A stretch of 64,000 nucleotides of DNA from positions 7,488,989 to 7,552,988 of the forward strand of contig CAIIXF020000006.1 of the NCBI GenBank assembly GCA_903813345.2. The letters are read 5' to 3'. The notes below the pieces were generated by a model. It did no database searches and had not been told where the DNA came from. It saw only the letters and a program-made list of their open reading frames with translations. The translations under genes and the position numbers were made by a program. Numbering within the stretch: the stretch's first letter is position 1; every line of letters begins with the position of its first letter. Positions 40,301 to 52,079 of the stretch are shown here, piece after piece. Origin of the DNA: Owenia fusiformis (taxonomy: Eukaryota > Annelida > Polychaeta > Sabellida > Oweniidae).

Positions 40301-43300
40301 TTTCCTGGAACATCACTATGAATTACAGTCTGAACAATTCATGGTTGCGTTTTTGAAAAGACCCAGTTTGAAGCCAGTCATACACCTTGATAACGCGCCT
40401 GCCCACAGGTCACCATTAAAGACCATGCAGCTATACTCTTCTACTGACCAAAGAGGAGCCTATTTTTCAAAGCAGATATCAGTCTATTGCATGCTATGTC
40501 AATAAGTCTTAGCTCCAATGACAGCCATGGAAGCTACATTTGAGATTATTGAGATCATATAAGCATTAAAACTAAAATCATTTGTAGTGAGGGGGCACTG
40601 TATCTAACTTGAATAGAAATTCTTGGTATGATATTTTTATGGAAGCTTGTGTCATATCTATTAAATTGAGTTGGTAGCTCTTCAGAGTGAAAAAACAAAA
40701 TAATGAGAACTAGGAGCCACATTATTTTAATAAAACATAGCTTAGTGCCCTATGATTATTGATGGTATATAGAATAGATAGTTAAAAACTATTGCAAACT
40801 GATAATTTCTCATTGTGGCTCCCATGGGTGATATTCCACACATGATAAATTATACTTTTAAAAGCCTAATTAATCCAACCTAAAACAACATTTATCATAA
40901 GGATTGTGACTATGAAGCTACAAAGTTGAGTTAATCAATTTATAATTTTCTTACATTGTCATTTCAAATTTGATAAATTATAAATATTGAAAAACAGAAT
41001 TCTTGTTGAATTGATGATGTATTTTAGAGAGATGTTGGATCACTTTTGACTTAGTAGATAGTTGCATTTATCCTGGTTACTAACATGGCAGACAACAGGG
41101 TGGATTTGGAAACCAATAAGGAGGTAAATTGAAACATTTGGGCCATTTTTCAAAAAAGATATCAGAACAAAATTCAAGACAAGTTTGATTTGAAAACTAA
41201 AAATGTCAACAGTTTCTAGAATTCAACCCTGGATAGTTCAGACAAAATCAATTTAGACTTATGAGAACAAAGTCAACTAGCATACTATCGTTGCTATGCT
41301 GATCACATTCTGCGACAATTATATGAGAAAATTGACCAAATATGTCATCAAGATTCCCAGTTGCCTTGCAACATCAGCTACAAAAGTATCTTGACATATC
41401 AAATGAAAGTCAGTATTTTTTGCATGAAATGGCTAAAATGGAGAATTAATAGATTCCAAGATTATTCAAATTGCATGTTGCTGTGCAGTTAGATATAATT
41501 GCTTGTGTGGCTAAGACAATCTAAGATATCATGATCTTTTTATCTATCAGTATAATTTTTATATAAAGTACTACTATTTATACAAATTATACAGTTAATG
41601 TCAAAATATGGCACCTGTCAGTTTCCAGTATATGTGTGATGATTCTCAATTTCTCATGCTTAAAGTGGCTCAACCTTTAACTAACTCCCAAAAGTGTGAA
41701 ATCGGCAACGTAGCCATAGACCTGAAACAAACTTTTTTTCTGAAAATATCAAGAAATTCACTTACTAAATGAGCACTGACATTATTGAAAATAAGGTTTA
41801 GAAAATCAATTGAAGGTTCAAATTGAGGATATTTTTATTTTCTTATTTTTGGGATAACATGATTGAAGATAGAGGATGAGTTACTTTGAAAAATGTGTGA
41901 CAGACTGCTTACACTGAATGAACAAGGATCAATGAATCCCATCAAATGCTTTGAAGTTGATACATGTAATGTATGAAAGCTGGTATAATCAATATCTTGA
42001 AATTCAGCAGAGTTAGACAGAATGACAAACAGAGCACAAACCGAAGGTGAGTGCATTTGTACGGACATTCTGTCCATGAATGAATGAGTGTAGAATTTCA
42101 CCATATTGAATGGTTTTTCATTATTCGTCCAGAATCAAACATAAAAAATGAAAACATTGTTCAGAGAATTGGGGACTGAGGTCCACAAAATACACAAACT
42201 TGCTGTTATTTTCGCCATTCCCATGTGTGACACCACAGTACAACTTAATTACACAGATTCCCGGATGATTGAATAGATGCACGGTTGGTTGTGTATGGAG
42301 AATTATAGCACGGTTATGCTGTATTCTGACTGGTTGAGAAACTCAGTGAGAGAACGATCATGTTTATATTTCTCATATGAGTATACGTGATGATGTACAA
42401 AAATGCTTTGAAAGAAAATACAACGATATTTGAGCTTTAGACACATGTGTTAGAGGAAAATATCACCTAACAATACCTCATCAAAGAATCACACTCTATA
42501 ACATTGCATGTCAGATTATCTATGACAGGTGCAAGAAATCAATCATTTTCTATTTACAGAAGACACCTTAGCATGGATCAGGAAAATAATTCCATATATT
42601 AACATCAATCTATAAAATCCCATAAGGAAGCTTTCTATACAATACAGACACCACCTCAAGAAGGCCTCAATATCAATATTCTATGTAATGTATAGGGTTG
42701 ACTAAACTTACAACACTATGATGCAAAATTTTAAAGAGACCACAAAACAAGAATTGAGGGAAATCCAAAGAAATGTGCTATAAAATCTGGAAACTTCTAT
42801 CATGCCAATATGTCAGATTCACTAGTTTGGTATTCATGTCATTAACAACTACAGTATAAATTACTGCCAAACCTCATCTTCGACTTGGTGAAACCTTGTT
42901 CCAAGTTCAATATTTCAAATTCCAATCGTAAAAACATACATTTCAATATTGTAAATCTGCCAAATTAAGTAGTCCCCAAATGTTCAAAACATCCGCCAAA
43001 ATAAGTAGCACCAAATGAAGAAGTACATGTAAGTATTGGGGGACAACTTCCACTGTCTACCAGCCTGCATAACAACTGGCACAAAATTATTGATTGGCTT
43101 TATTTCACTTAATTAGCTAATGTGTAACAAAATAGACAAATTTCACCTTTTCTGATAAAGCTATCAGGGCAACGTTTGGTTTAACATCTTCTTCCTTTTC
43201 CTATTTTATCAAAATGTATAGATGTGGCCATATTCATCAACCAGAATTGACAAATTGTTTAAAATTCCTAAATCTATACAAGGATCCCATTTATGAGATA

Positions 43301-46300
43301 TTCTAATTTTATGTAAACACACCTATAAGGTGAAATTGAAACAACCTTTTCATTTCATCTTGTCCAATTTTCTAAACGTACGGAGGTCCATTCAAAGTTG
43401 GTTGCAGATCTTAAAAGCAATATTTAGATGAATTATTTGTATGGTTATTAAATCACTTTCAAATCCAGAATCATGCAAATGCAAAAACCTTGAAATGTGA
43501 ACATCTCCTAATCTGAACACTTTTACCAGGTCCCAATGATGTTCCAATTAGACAGGTTTTACTGTACATTTAGACCTGTATTTAAGGTAGAACTTCAATG
43601 TCCACTGCGCAGTCAGTTTGCGCATCCCTAATGCCAAAAACGAAAGGGAATAAAACATTGATACTTCTTTATTTCAAAAATTTCCATTGGTTGTTCAAAT
43701 CCTGCATGTCACAATTGATTAGCGCGCTGGATTTTGAATGGGTTTTATCCTCCGAGAGAGTGGGTTTGAAACACTCATGTTGATTTATGAAGACATTTTT
43801 TGGGCAATGAGACATTCTATTATGTAATAATAATATTTCTCCACTGTTTCATAATATTCAAACTTATTTTATTTTACTTGTTTGTCAAAAGATCTGGATG
43901 TTGAATTTTCAGATATATTTTCCTAAATAATTTGGGTTTCCCAAATAATGATCACAATTATTTTTTAATAGAATCTGAATTGTGCAATTTTTGTATTTGA
44001 AAAAATGCATTTTCTCATTGAAAGCCATGTTAAATTAAAATATGTTTCTAGAAATAACCAGACTGACGATTTTTCTGGTTTTCAATGATTATGTCATTCA
44101 TCTTTCACCTATATTTTTCAAGAAAATCTGAATTGTAGAAAAAATCAATCAAGAGTGAAGTTCTACCTTAATATAACAATTGTATCCAGGAGCAATTAAA
44201 GGAAATACAGTACTTTGATATTCAATTCTATTTCTACCTGAAATGAAGAATATTGACAGCATATTGATTATTGAATCAAGAATCAATCTTATGTGAATAT
44301 TCAAGGGAAATAAACAAACTCAATCAATAATACAACCTTGGGTTCTTACAGATTAAATGCCTGTATTTGATAAACAGGCTTTTTCATTTATATTTTCATA
44401 TATCACACATATAGACAGATAATTATCACATCTTACCATTCCCACTATGTTTGTGGTCGTACGCGTCAATCATTGGTCAGTCAATGTTTTTACAAAGGAG
44501 AAAATACTACGCATTGCATGCTTAAATGACCTACCTTGATGCATTCTTGAGTATTTAAGAATCCTTTTTATGTAGTTGAACGTTTTTGAATCAGAAATAT
44601 TAAGCACTTTCCAATATGGCGGAAGCTAGTCAGAGAGGGATTCCCCTTATGACTGGTGCATGCCGGGACCGGATGTACTACTAAATGGAGGAATTTGACA
44701 GTTGAAATAAGTTCATTATTACATGCAACCAATTGCTATCAAAAACGAAAATCTCTTCATTCTACCGATAAATCCATACAATTGGCAATTCAACTCAATA
44801 AAAAGAATTCTAAAATACTAAGAAATGTAACGAGGTAGGCCATTTAAATGTGCAATGCGTAGTTCATTCTCCGACATTGTAGAAACATTGACTGACCAAT
44901 GGTTCGCATGTATGACCACAATGTAATGTGGTCGTAAGATTCGATAAAGTTATAACTCTTCCCATCTTATGTGTTCATGATCACAGAATATGCCTCATAA
45001 TATCAGAGCATGTTGCAATAACATCCCGGGGGTTTCACTCCAATATACCTCTTAATACCTATGTGCCGCGCCAAAGACCCCCTTATTGAGCATTTTTTCC
45101 ATGTCAATTTCTATTTCTACCTGAAATGAAGAATATTGACAGCATATTGATTATTGAATCAAGAATCAATCTTATGTGAATATTCAAGGGAAATAAACAA
45201 ACTCAATCAATAATACAACCTTGGGTTCTTACAGATTATATGCCTGTATTTGATAAACAGGCTTTTTCATTTATATTTTCATATATCACACATATAGACA
45301 GATAATTATCACATCTTACCATTCCCACTATGTTTGTGGTCGTACGCGTCAATCATTGGTCAGTCAATGTTTTTACAAAGGAGAAAATACTACGCATTGC
45401 ATGCTTAAATGACCTACCTTGATACATTCTTGAGTATTTAAGAATCCTTTTTATGTAGTTGAACGTTTTTGAATCAGAAATATTAAGCACTTTCCAATAT
45501 GGCGGAAGCTAGTCAGAGAGGGATTCCCCTTATGACTGGTGCATGCCGGGACCGGATGTACTACTAAATGGAGGAATTTGACAGTTGAAATAAGTTCATT
45601 ATTACATGCAACCAATAGTCCTATTCGCGTTAGGAAATTACTGGTCATTAACATAAATATTTCCCGCAATGCAACACGATAAAATGGACAATTTTCTATT
45701 GGTCCGCAAAACACAACGTCATAGGCATTATCCCGATCCATCATTAGTACATATGTATAATAATATTCTATAATCCAGACAATAATTAGAAAAGAAGATG
45801 GATATTCAATTTGCTTCGATTATTTTTTCTATGGTGTCTGAGCAAGTTTCGGGAACTGGGCAACTTCCGGGAAATCTGTGACGTCACTTGAATTTTAAAC
45901 TTTGGATTTTGATGATTCTGGTGAATATATTTTAAAAAACTTGTCAAATGTCTTTATAATGATCATATCTATCGTATGTGCAAATATAATTCATGATAAA
46001 CCTCTAATAAAGTCACAATGCGTCATTGAAAAACACAGCCAATGTTATTCCAATGGGAAAGTGCCCGGATGTTGAGAAAGTTGTACCACGTAACTGAACT
46101 CTCCCACGCGGAGATAAGAATATTTTGCACGTTAAAAGTTAGCGCGTATAGGTATATTGCTATCAAAAACGAAAATCTCTTCATTCTACCGATAAATCCA
46201 TACAATTGGCGATTCAACTCAATAAAAAGAATTCTAAAATACTAAGAAATGTAACGAGGTAGGTCATTTAAATGTGCAATGCGTAGTTCATTCTCCGACA

Positions 46301-49300
46301 TTGTAGAAACATTGACTGACCAATGGTTCGCACGTATGACCACAATGTAATGTGGTCGTAAGATTCGATAAAGTTATAACTCTTCCCATCTTATGTGTTC
46401 ATGATCACAGAATATGCCTCATAATATCAGAGCATGTTGCAATAACATCCCGGGGGTTTCACTCCAATATACCTCTTAATACCTATGTGCCGCGCCAAAG
46501 ACCCCCTTATTGAGCATTTTTTCCATGTCAATTTCCTCTCAAGATTGATAATTTCCATGTATACTTCCTCTCAGACTTACAGAAGGTCCAGAGTAAATTT
46601 CCTGAAATATTGGTACATTAACTACAAAATCCACTTTTTGGGTGATTTGTTTCAGACCTTGCCAACTGATTTTACCCATTCAATAGCATTTTTAGTAGAA
46701 AAACTGATTTTTGACTTAAGGTGACATTTAAGTTAATCAAAAGTACAAAAACATGGGAGCCATATTTTTTTTGATAAAGTCAGAAGATTTTGTATACTGT
46801 TTTCCTTGTATGTGAATGCATTTCCTGACTAAAGAGACACATAAAAGAAAACCTCACATTTAAACGCATTTTTCATAACTATGAATTGGAGGTGTATGGC
46901 TCCCAAAAGCTAGCATGAAGAGTGCGAAGTGAGGCTATTTTTTGAAAGTTTCAAGGGGTAGCCTTGCAACAGACACACATTTGTAAGAATTCAAAATTTC
47001 CAGATATAGTCTTACCTTACCAAGGAACAACGAAGGAGCAAAATGTGTACTTCTTGCATTGTTAGAGTATAATAAAGCTCAAACCATTGTGAATTCTAAA
47101 TATTTCATGTCCACCATTTTGTTTCCTGGAACTATTTTTTAGTCCAGAGTTATCTTCATTCATGTTTCCATTGTTTATCATTCATAAAGCCTCTATCATG
47201 TATCTATCATGATAATTACACTGTAATAGATAAAACATACAAGTGATAATCCATGCCACTTGGTGTAGCCACAAAACTTGCATGAGGATTAATCAGGAAG
47301 TCTAGAAGTAGTTCCGGCAAACAAAATGTGGACATGAAATATTTAGAATTTACAATGGTTTGAGCTTTATTATACTCTAACAATGCAAGAAGTGCACATT
47401 TTCATGCTCCTTCATTGTTCCTGGGAAAGGTAAGATGATTTGTGGAAATTTTAGACTCTTGCAAATGTGTGACTGTTGCAAGGCTACTCCTTGAAACTTT
47501 CAAAAATTAGCCTCACTTCGCACTCTTCATGCTAGCTTTGGGGATCCATGCACCTCCAATTCATAGTTTGGAAAAATGCGTTTATGTGTGATGTTAACTT
47601 TGACATGTTTCATTAGTCAAGATACACAATTCATATACAAGGTAAACAGATTTTAAAAACATGTGTCTTTATCAAAAAAATATGGCAGTCATTTTTTGTA
47701 CTTCTTATTTAATATAGCGTCGCCTTAAAAAAGTTCTCTCTTAAATTTTCTCTCAAATTTTCCACGTTTTATTCCTCTCAATTTGCAGTGGAGACGATGG
47801 GCTCGATTGCCGTATCATACTGCATTTGAACGGCGATACGGCAATTGCCGTATAGAACGTCATTATTTGTAATAACGGTTTTCTTTTAAAAATCTAGACA
47901 ATTCCGGACTTCAAATTCATATTAAATCATATAACATCCATAGTAAGTACAATTTTAAAGTATTTTCCATAAATAGGAGGTTTAAATTTAATGACATGAA
48001 ATATTTTGTCCTAGATATCGTTTATTTCTACTCCAGTGCACAAGGGCCGTTTACAGCCTGAAATCCCTGAAATTGTGAAATTGCAACAGACCCTCCTTGT
48101 ACTTAATTTTGGCAATATTAAATAAAGAGATGGCATAAATTTTTTTATTCATATTAGAAGAACATATATAAAATAAACTTTTCCTCGCGTGCATTTAAAT
48201 TCTGCCGTGTGCAATTACTCCCGTGGGTTCTCAAAGTTTCACTTATTTTAGGCAAAAGACAAAAACGTACTGTGGGGGTTAAGGTGCTCTTCAGACATTC
48301 CAGAGGCGAGAATAACATGAAACCAGACAGGTTTTCATTTTAATTTTATCATTTTTATAAATAACATCATCTTCATGCATGCATTTTGGGTTTGATTCAT
48401 CCTTTACACTGACGTTTTAGGTATAAAAGTCTCGGCTTTAAGTCATTACTAGATCGCGTTCAAAGTAATAAGTACCATTCACATTACCACTGTTCTCAGA
48501 CGGACAATGCTGCCTGGATAATTTCGTCCAGCAACCCAGAAACAAAAGCAAGAGACGTATGTAGCAAATGCCATTTCTAGAAACTCAGTTTAGAGGTTTA
48601 GAGTCGGGAAAGTGACTTGAGAATGCAGGAAAACTGACCAATCAGAATGCCCGATTCCTCAGTATTTCTAAAGTGAATCTTCGATTATGGAGAAACTTTT
48701 TCACGCTCGAATTCCACCTATCTATTGCACGTGGATCGCTTCAAAAGTGATACAATCGGGAAGCTGGTTTTGTCAGCTTCACTATGACATTATGCTTTTA
48801 GAAATCGACCGAGAAATGGCGGAGAAAAAGACCGAAAAGTGTCATTTCTAAAACGGCGAGTTTGGAGAGCTAAAGTGGATTGGGACTGCTAGAAAGCCGG
48901 CCAATCAGAACGCATGATTTCTTATGTGAAACTTGGAATTCGAGAAATCGCCTTTACCTTCTATTTCCTCAGTTTTCTGGCAATTTGGTCACTACAAAGT
49001 GGAACCATCAGAAAGCTTTAGTTCCGAGCATAACCATGGTCTTATTTATTTCGAAATCTGTCAACTAATAGCAGAGTTATAGACTAATAAATGCCATTTT
49101 TTAAACAGCCAGTTTAGAGCCAGAAAGTGGATTCAGACTGCAACAACGTTATGCAAATTAGCTAGACGTATCTAGGTTAGTAGCACACGTATGTGGGTTA
49201 GTAGGTTTGCTCTGTCAAGGCCGCGCATGTATCAATATTCAATATATAAGCAGATCTCGGCCGTTTCAGCATACTTCATACAGGTATGAATCGTTACGTG

Positions 49301-51193
49301 TACTTTCAAGGAGTCCACGCAGATTGAAAAATGTTGATACATATTTGATCATTTCCATTTACTAGTATTAAGCCTCAATTCGTAATTATATTACAGCGGA
49401 AATATTACATTTTGCGTCTGAAAACCTATTTACTTCAACCTGAGACGAACATAAACAGATAAAAAGGAATTTTAAACTTTATCCGAGAGTTGTATCTCCC
49501 GTGTCGCGCCACCCGCAATTAGATATGTATAGTCTCAGCTTCAACATAAGAGGAGGAATGACATGTAAGCCTACATCATACAAACTTCATTCAAATACAT
49601 ACAGTAATAAACTCATAATTATAAAGAAATTCTTGAAACCTTTATTGCAATTGCAAATGCGCAAAGAATACTTTATTTCATGTATTTGGTTCCGTAATAC
49701 TTGTCAAACTATATGCCTTCATGCACATTAGACTACCAAGAACGTTTTTATAGCGATCTACCACGGGCAATAGATCTACTACTAAGTTTTGTTTTTTCGT
49801 GGATAATGACAAATATTCTACCATTTCCCTTCCCCTCCCATTTCCCAAGGAAAAATCTTTTTAACTGAATCTTTCACAGATTTCATATCGCAAATAAACA
49901 GTATCGCATAATATAATCGACAATGTTTTGATTAAATATACTGGCCATACTAACTGACTAATAATTGATATATCTTGTTGATACTAGGTTCAGTCTATTT
50001 TCGTAATTTAAAATCAGTGATTTAAATGCTAAACCTAATTTTGAATATTGTTTATCCAAAGTAAAACCGGTTGTCTCAGTGCATTTGAGATATCAAACAT
50101 CATACTAGAAATAAAAATGTATTTCAAAGATCGGTGTTTCAGTGTTAAGCGCAGTATTGATTATATTTAAGTATTGCACTACGCTGGAGCCTAGAAAGTA
50201 TAAAAATGACTTTTTAATTTAAACCAGCGTAAAATTAAATTTCGAATTATAATATTTGCTTGAGTCGTGTTAATAGACCTTCCAGGGCTGTTGTATTTGG
50301 GCGATAATAAAAAATAAATACTCTTAATAAAATTGACGCACGATACGGCAATTGCCGTATTATGCTTTAATCGCACTGAGTTGCTAGACATGCGCGTTTG
50401 GAATTAAAATAAGACGATACGGCAATTGCCGTATCGTCGTTCAATTGCAATGTGATACGGCAATTGAGCCCATCGTCTCCACTGAATTTGGCCAGGTTCC
50501 ATGGTTCATGCCAAGCCAAAATTGCCTGTGCTGCACCTACCTACCCAATTTTTTTACAGTGAACCCCCGGGTGTAACATTCATTCAAAAATCTCTGAAAA
50601 ACGACCGATAAAAAGAAGTCTTGATCGGCCCAGAGTCACCTGAAACTCTGTCGTTTCACATGCAACAGCCACTGATTTTAGGAACATTAGGAGAAAGTAC
50701 ATATAAGCAGCTGAATTCAGTATTTTGGTTACAGGCATTATGAATAAATGTCAAATTAATATATGTGTGTAAAGCCTGTCAATCAGAATCAGTCAGCAGC
50801 CTTTGACATAAGCCTGAGACATGAGTGAAGGAGGGCGATTTTATTTTTTACTATATATTCAAGCTATTGCCATTTTGATTTTCGACGCACCTTTATAATT
50901 TTGTTTGCAGGGCAACCCCCAATCTTATTACCCAGGGAGCACCTGTGGTCTACTATGTCTACGGTCACTCATAAGAAAGGAATTTTTGATTTTATTTTTT
51001 TTAATTTTTCACTTTCAGCAGTCAGATACAGATTTCTTCAAAAGTAAAGACCATTTGAACGTAAAATTTAGGCATTATATAGGCTGATATATCACCTTCA
51101 CAATAAATGTTTTTAAATTAAATGTACTTACTCGGGATGATCAAAACTTGACGAACTCTTCAGAATTCCTCGGAGAGGTTTTTTCTCTGCCAT
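25356..51193 (-). CDS. PPP1R2: protein phosphatase 1 inhibitor-2 (PPP1R2) homologue, complete, 4 exons
   Basis: Exons in transcript order: 51132-51193 (ATG at 51191-51193), 29300-29551, 25935-26023, 25356-25549 (TGA at 25356-25358). Junction phases are 2, 2 and 1 and all close, giving 198 aa (human inhibitor-2 is 205 aa). Motifs: RGILKS at residues 8-13 is the SILK-type PP1-binding site. [20 protein letters not shown] (32-51) is the second PP1 contact and family signature. KIDEPPTPY (54-62) holds the Thr (T60) matching the GSK3-phosphorylated threonine. [18 protein letters not shown] (143-160) is the helix that covers the PP1 active site. Acidic runs lie between these motifs and in the C-terminal tail. 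Family role: binds and inhibits PP1 catalytic subunit in nucleus and cytosol, released on phosphorylation. Odd point: intron 1 is about 21.6 kb and filled with mobile elements. The first exon is short (62 coding bp) but unmistakable, with a consensus donor (GTAAGT). Confidence 0.95.
25768..25920. repeat. dispersed GTCACCACC-family repeat, copy in PPP1R2 intron 3
   Basis: It starts AAGGCATTAACATG, continues GTGTCACCACC, CACCAACCACC, and ends TTTTGGTGGTGGCATAAT. Other copies: 33955-34115, 54458-54605, 55587-55740 (+) and 62880-62980 (inverted). Ends with TGTCACCAC and GTGGTGACA suggest an inverted-repeat MITE of about 150 bp. Confidence 0.6.
26949..27300. repeat. 26-bp minisatellite in PPP1R2 intron 2
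   Basis: About 13 copies of CCATTGGTAACACATAAATG plus ACACAA or ACCCAA, very uniform. All three reverse frames are open across it because the unit is not a multiple of three and lacks stops; these frames are not genes. Confidence 0.95.
28178..28354. mobile_element. pogo/Tigger-like MITE, 177 bp
   Basis: Ends CAGTAAAACCTGT and ACAGGTTCTACTG are inverted; TA precedes the left end. The interior has CTCTCTAGCGAAC/GTGAACACC blocks shared with the copies at 32051-32477 and 59273-59411. CAGT...ACTG termini next to TA fit the pogo branch of Tc1/mariner. Confidence 0.65.
28426..29057. repeat. 104-bp direct repeats flanking a 424-bp segment
   Basis: 28426-28529 and 28954-29057 are identical except for one base (AATATAGG against AAAATAGG). 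The segment between (28530-28953) holds GCGCATGCGC and a small reverse frame 28571-28783. That frame is 70 aa, with one hydrophobic stretch ([16 protein letters not shown]) and a basic end; I do not recognise it. The arrangement fits a partial tandem duplication. Confidence 0.7.
32051..32477. mobile_element. pogo-like MITE interrupted by a second insertion
   Basis: The left end is CAGTAAAACCAGTC after TA; the right end decays after CACAGGT. Against the copy at 28178-28354, a 265-bp block (32141-32405) interrupts it. The block begins CATATGGGCGCAGTG, ends AACCCATG, and TGTAG is repeated on both sides (32136-32140, 32406-32410), which fits a later insertion with a 5-bp target duplication. Confidence 0.65.
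33955..34115. repeat. dispersed GTCACCACC-family repeat, copy in PPP1R2 intron 1
   Basis: Contains ATGTCACCACCTGCCATTTG, TTACAGATGCC and GGACACCAAATACAATC, then GTCACCACTTCTAGTGGTGAC and a second GAGGTGGTGAC. Same family as 25768-25920. Confidence 0.6.
38180..39221. mobile_element. TA-flanked element containing a 162-bp satellite
   Basis: Termini TCGTACCTAA and TTAGGTACGA are inverted and flanked by TA (38178-38179, 39222-39223). Inside, five copies of a 162-bp unit run from about 38292 to 39130 (landmark GGTTTGGCTGGAAACCTGTA recurring exactly every 162 bp). A C/G-rich run (CCGCCCGCC...) follows at 39141-39182. The right end forms a perfect hairpin, TATCGTACC/GGTACGATA, with an 8-nt loop. 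No transposase. Confidence 0.75.
43586..44167. mobile_element. TTAA-flanked TIR element, 582 bp
   Basis: The ends GGTAGAACTTCA and TGAAGTTCTACC are perfectly inverted, and both are bounded by TTAA (43582-43585, 44168-44171). TTAA targets are used by piggyBac and Kolobok-type transposases. No coding content. Confidence 0.8.
44228..46534. repeat. tandem segmental duplication, 883-bp unit
   Basis: Copy 1 is 44228-45110 and copy 2 is 45111-46534. They differ by only about five substitutions that I can see (for example TTAAATGCC/TTATATGCC, GATGCATTC/GATACATTC, CGCATGTATG/CGCACGTATG). Copy 2 also carries a 539-bp insertion. Each unit contains an inverted pair about 95 bp long (GTCGTACGCG...GACCTACCT at 44457 and its partner near 44835-44925), so a small TIR element was duplicated with its flanks. 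Confidence 0.9.
45617..46155. mobile_element. 539-bp insertion present in copy 2 of the duplication only
   Basis: Starts AGTCCTATTCGCGTTA and ends TTAGCGCGTATAGGTAT, an imperfect inverted pair. AT is duplicated at the edges (45615-45616, 46156-46157). Copy 1 shows the intact empty site ACCAATTGCTATC at about 44733. It contains TGACGTCA (about 45880). No coding content. Confidence 0.75.
46720..47724. mobile_element. TTAA-flanked foldback element, 1005 bp
   Basis: Arms of roughly 410 bp (46720-47132 and 47308-47724) are inverted copies at moderate divergence. For example GAAGTGAGGCTATTTTTTGA pairs with its complement near 47510, and TTGCATTGTTAGAGTATAAT with its complement near 47370. TTAA lies at both ends (46716-46719, 47725-47728), with termini GGTGAC/GTCGCC. 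Confidence 0.8.
47786..50484. mobile_element. 2.7-kb TIR transposon, apparently without transposase
   Basis: The left end CAGTGGAGACGATGGGCTC and its complement at the right continue for about 80 bp. AATTTG is repeated outside both ends (47780-47785, 50485-50490). The subterminal regions hold three copies of an 18-bp perfect palindrome, ATACGGCAATTGCCGTAT (near 47834, 50343, 50415), plus half copies. The interior has three diverged repeats near 48566, 48838 and 49090 (ACCAATCAGAA and CCAATCAGAAC in the first two). I find no long frame. Confidence 0.75.
51132..51193 (-). CDS. PPP1R2: PPP1R2 first coding exon
   Basis: Short exon that a gene finder could miss, 21.6 kb from exon 2. It reads [20 protein letters not shown] plus two bases (GA), which join C of exon 2 to make Asp21. 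The start context is GCCATGG. The RGILKS motif and its position near the N-terminus are diagnostic of the inhibitor-2 family. ATGGCGG occurs twice on the + strand nearby (51192-51198 and 51222-51228), a YY1-like core common near start sites, but its use here is inference. Confidence 0.9.
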
Positions 51194-51844
51194 GGCGGAA
51201 GTATGCAATTAAATGTCAAATATGGCGGCATATTTTTGGTGAACGATTTAAGAGACATCTTTATATTTATTTGATAAACAAGCAGGCACAGCTGGTAATG
51301 AAAGCTAACAATAGTATATGGCCTGGGGCTAACCAGCTCAAACCCTCATTGTCAAGATGTAACTGATGTCATGGTTATGTAATATTATGTCATATCTTCA
51401 TCACAACTTATGACGTTGTGTCTGTTGCCTTGATGATTTATCATATACATGTAAGGGAACTTTTGGTCACGTCATGGGCTTTCTAGTTGAAAGGCCATGG
51501 TCGAGTGACTGGTCAAACTCCAGTCCATAGGACGAACGGCTCTGCCCACCTTGTGGGGGCCTTCGTAAAAAAATCCCATAGGCCTAAAGAGAGAGTACAT
51601 GTAGTCTTAAAGATAACTGATGTACAGGGTGTTCCAAAAAATTGGAACATTTGATAATTGAACTCAAAATCGTTATTTACATATAAGATGTTTGGTCAAG
51701 ATGAATTTTTTATTTTTATTGCTTGGACAAAAACAAACTGAATGAATCATTTCAAAACGGAGTCCAGACTTGAACTTGTAAATCAGAATGAGAACCATGA
51801 CTGTGAGATGTCAGTAAGATTGAAAAAATTGATATATATTATAG

Positions 51845-51850
51845 TTTATT
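51845..51850 (-). terminator. candidate polyadenylation signal for M1AP
   Basis: AATAAA on the - strand, about 1.08 kb past the M1AP stop. If used, the 34-bp minisatellite at 52080-52685 would lie in the M1AP 3' UTR. Motif only. Confidence 0.25.
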
Positions 51851-52079
51851 TTATTTATTAATAAATAACCTAACAAAGTGTAATGGTTGAGATAAATTAA
51901 TACAGGATTTATAACATAGTATATACCGTAAACAAATGCAACATTCATAGGTTAACTAAATGGTTGGTTACATCCAACACATAACTGCATAGAATTAGAA
52001 AGTCAGAAAACGTACATACATGTATATCCATTTGGATGTGCATGAAAAAGGTAACATCCTACTATTCAAAGATTCTGTA

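Larger units (their letters stand above)
29552..51131. other. PPP1R2 intron 1 (21.6 kb)
   Basis: The named repeats inside are listed separately. Between them, at 29560-32040, 32480-33950, 34120-38170, 39225-43580 and 50491-51131, I see AT-rich sequence without a supportable gene. It includes simple tracts: poly-G at 33164-33177 and poly-C at 37330-37342. ACAGGGTGTTCCAAAA near 39946 resembles a mariner-like terminus and recurs at 51625, just outside the intron. Confidence 0.6.

Noticed and set aside
44656-46245. Small frames in both strands of the tandem duplication
   Set aside because: They overlap the duplicated TIR element and its insertion; no family resemblance.
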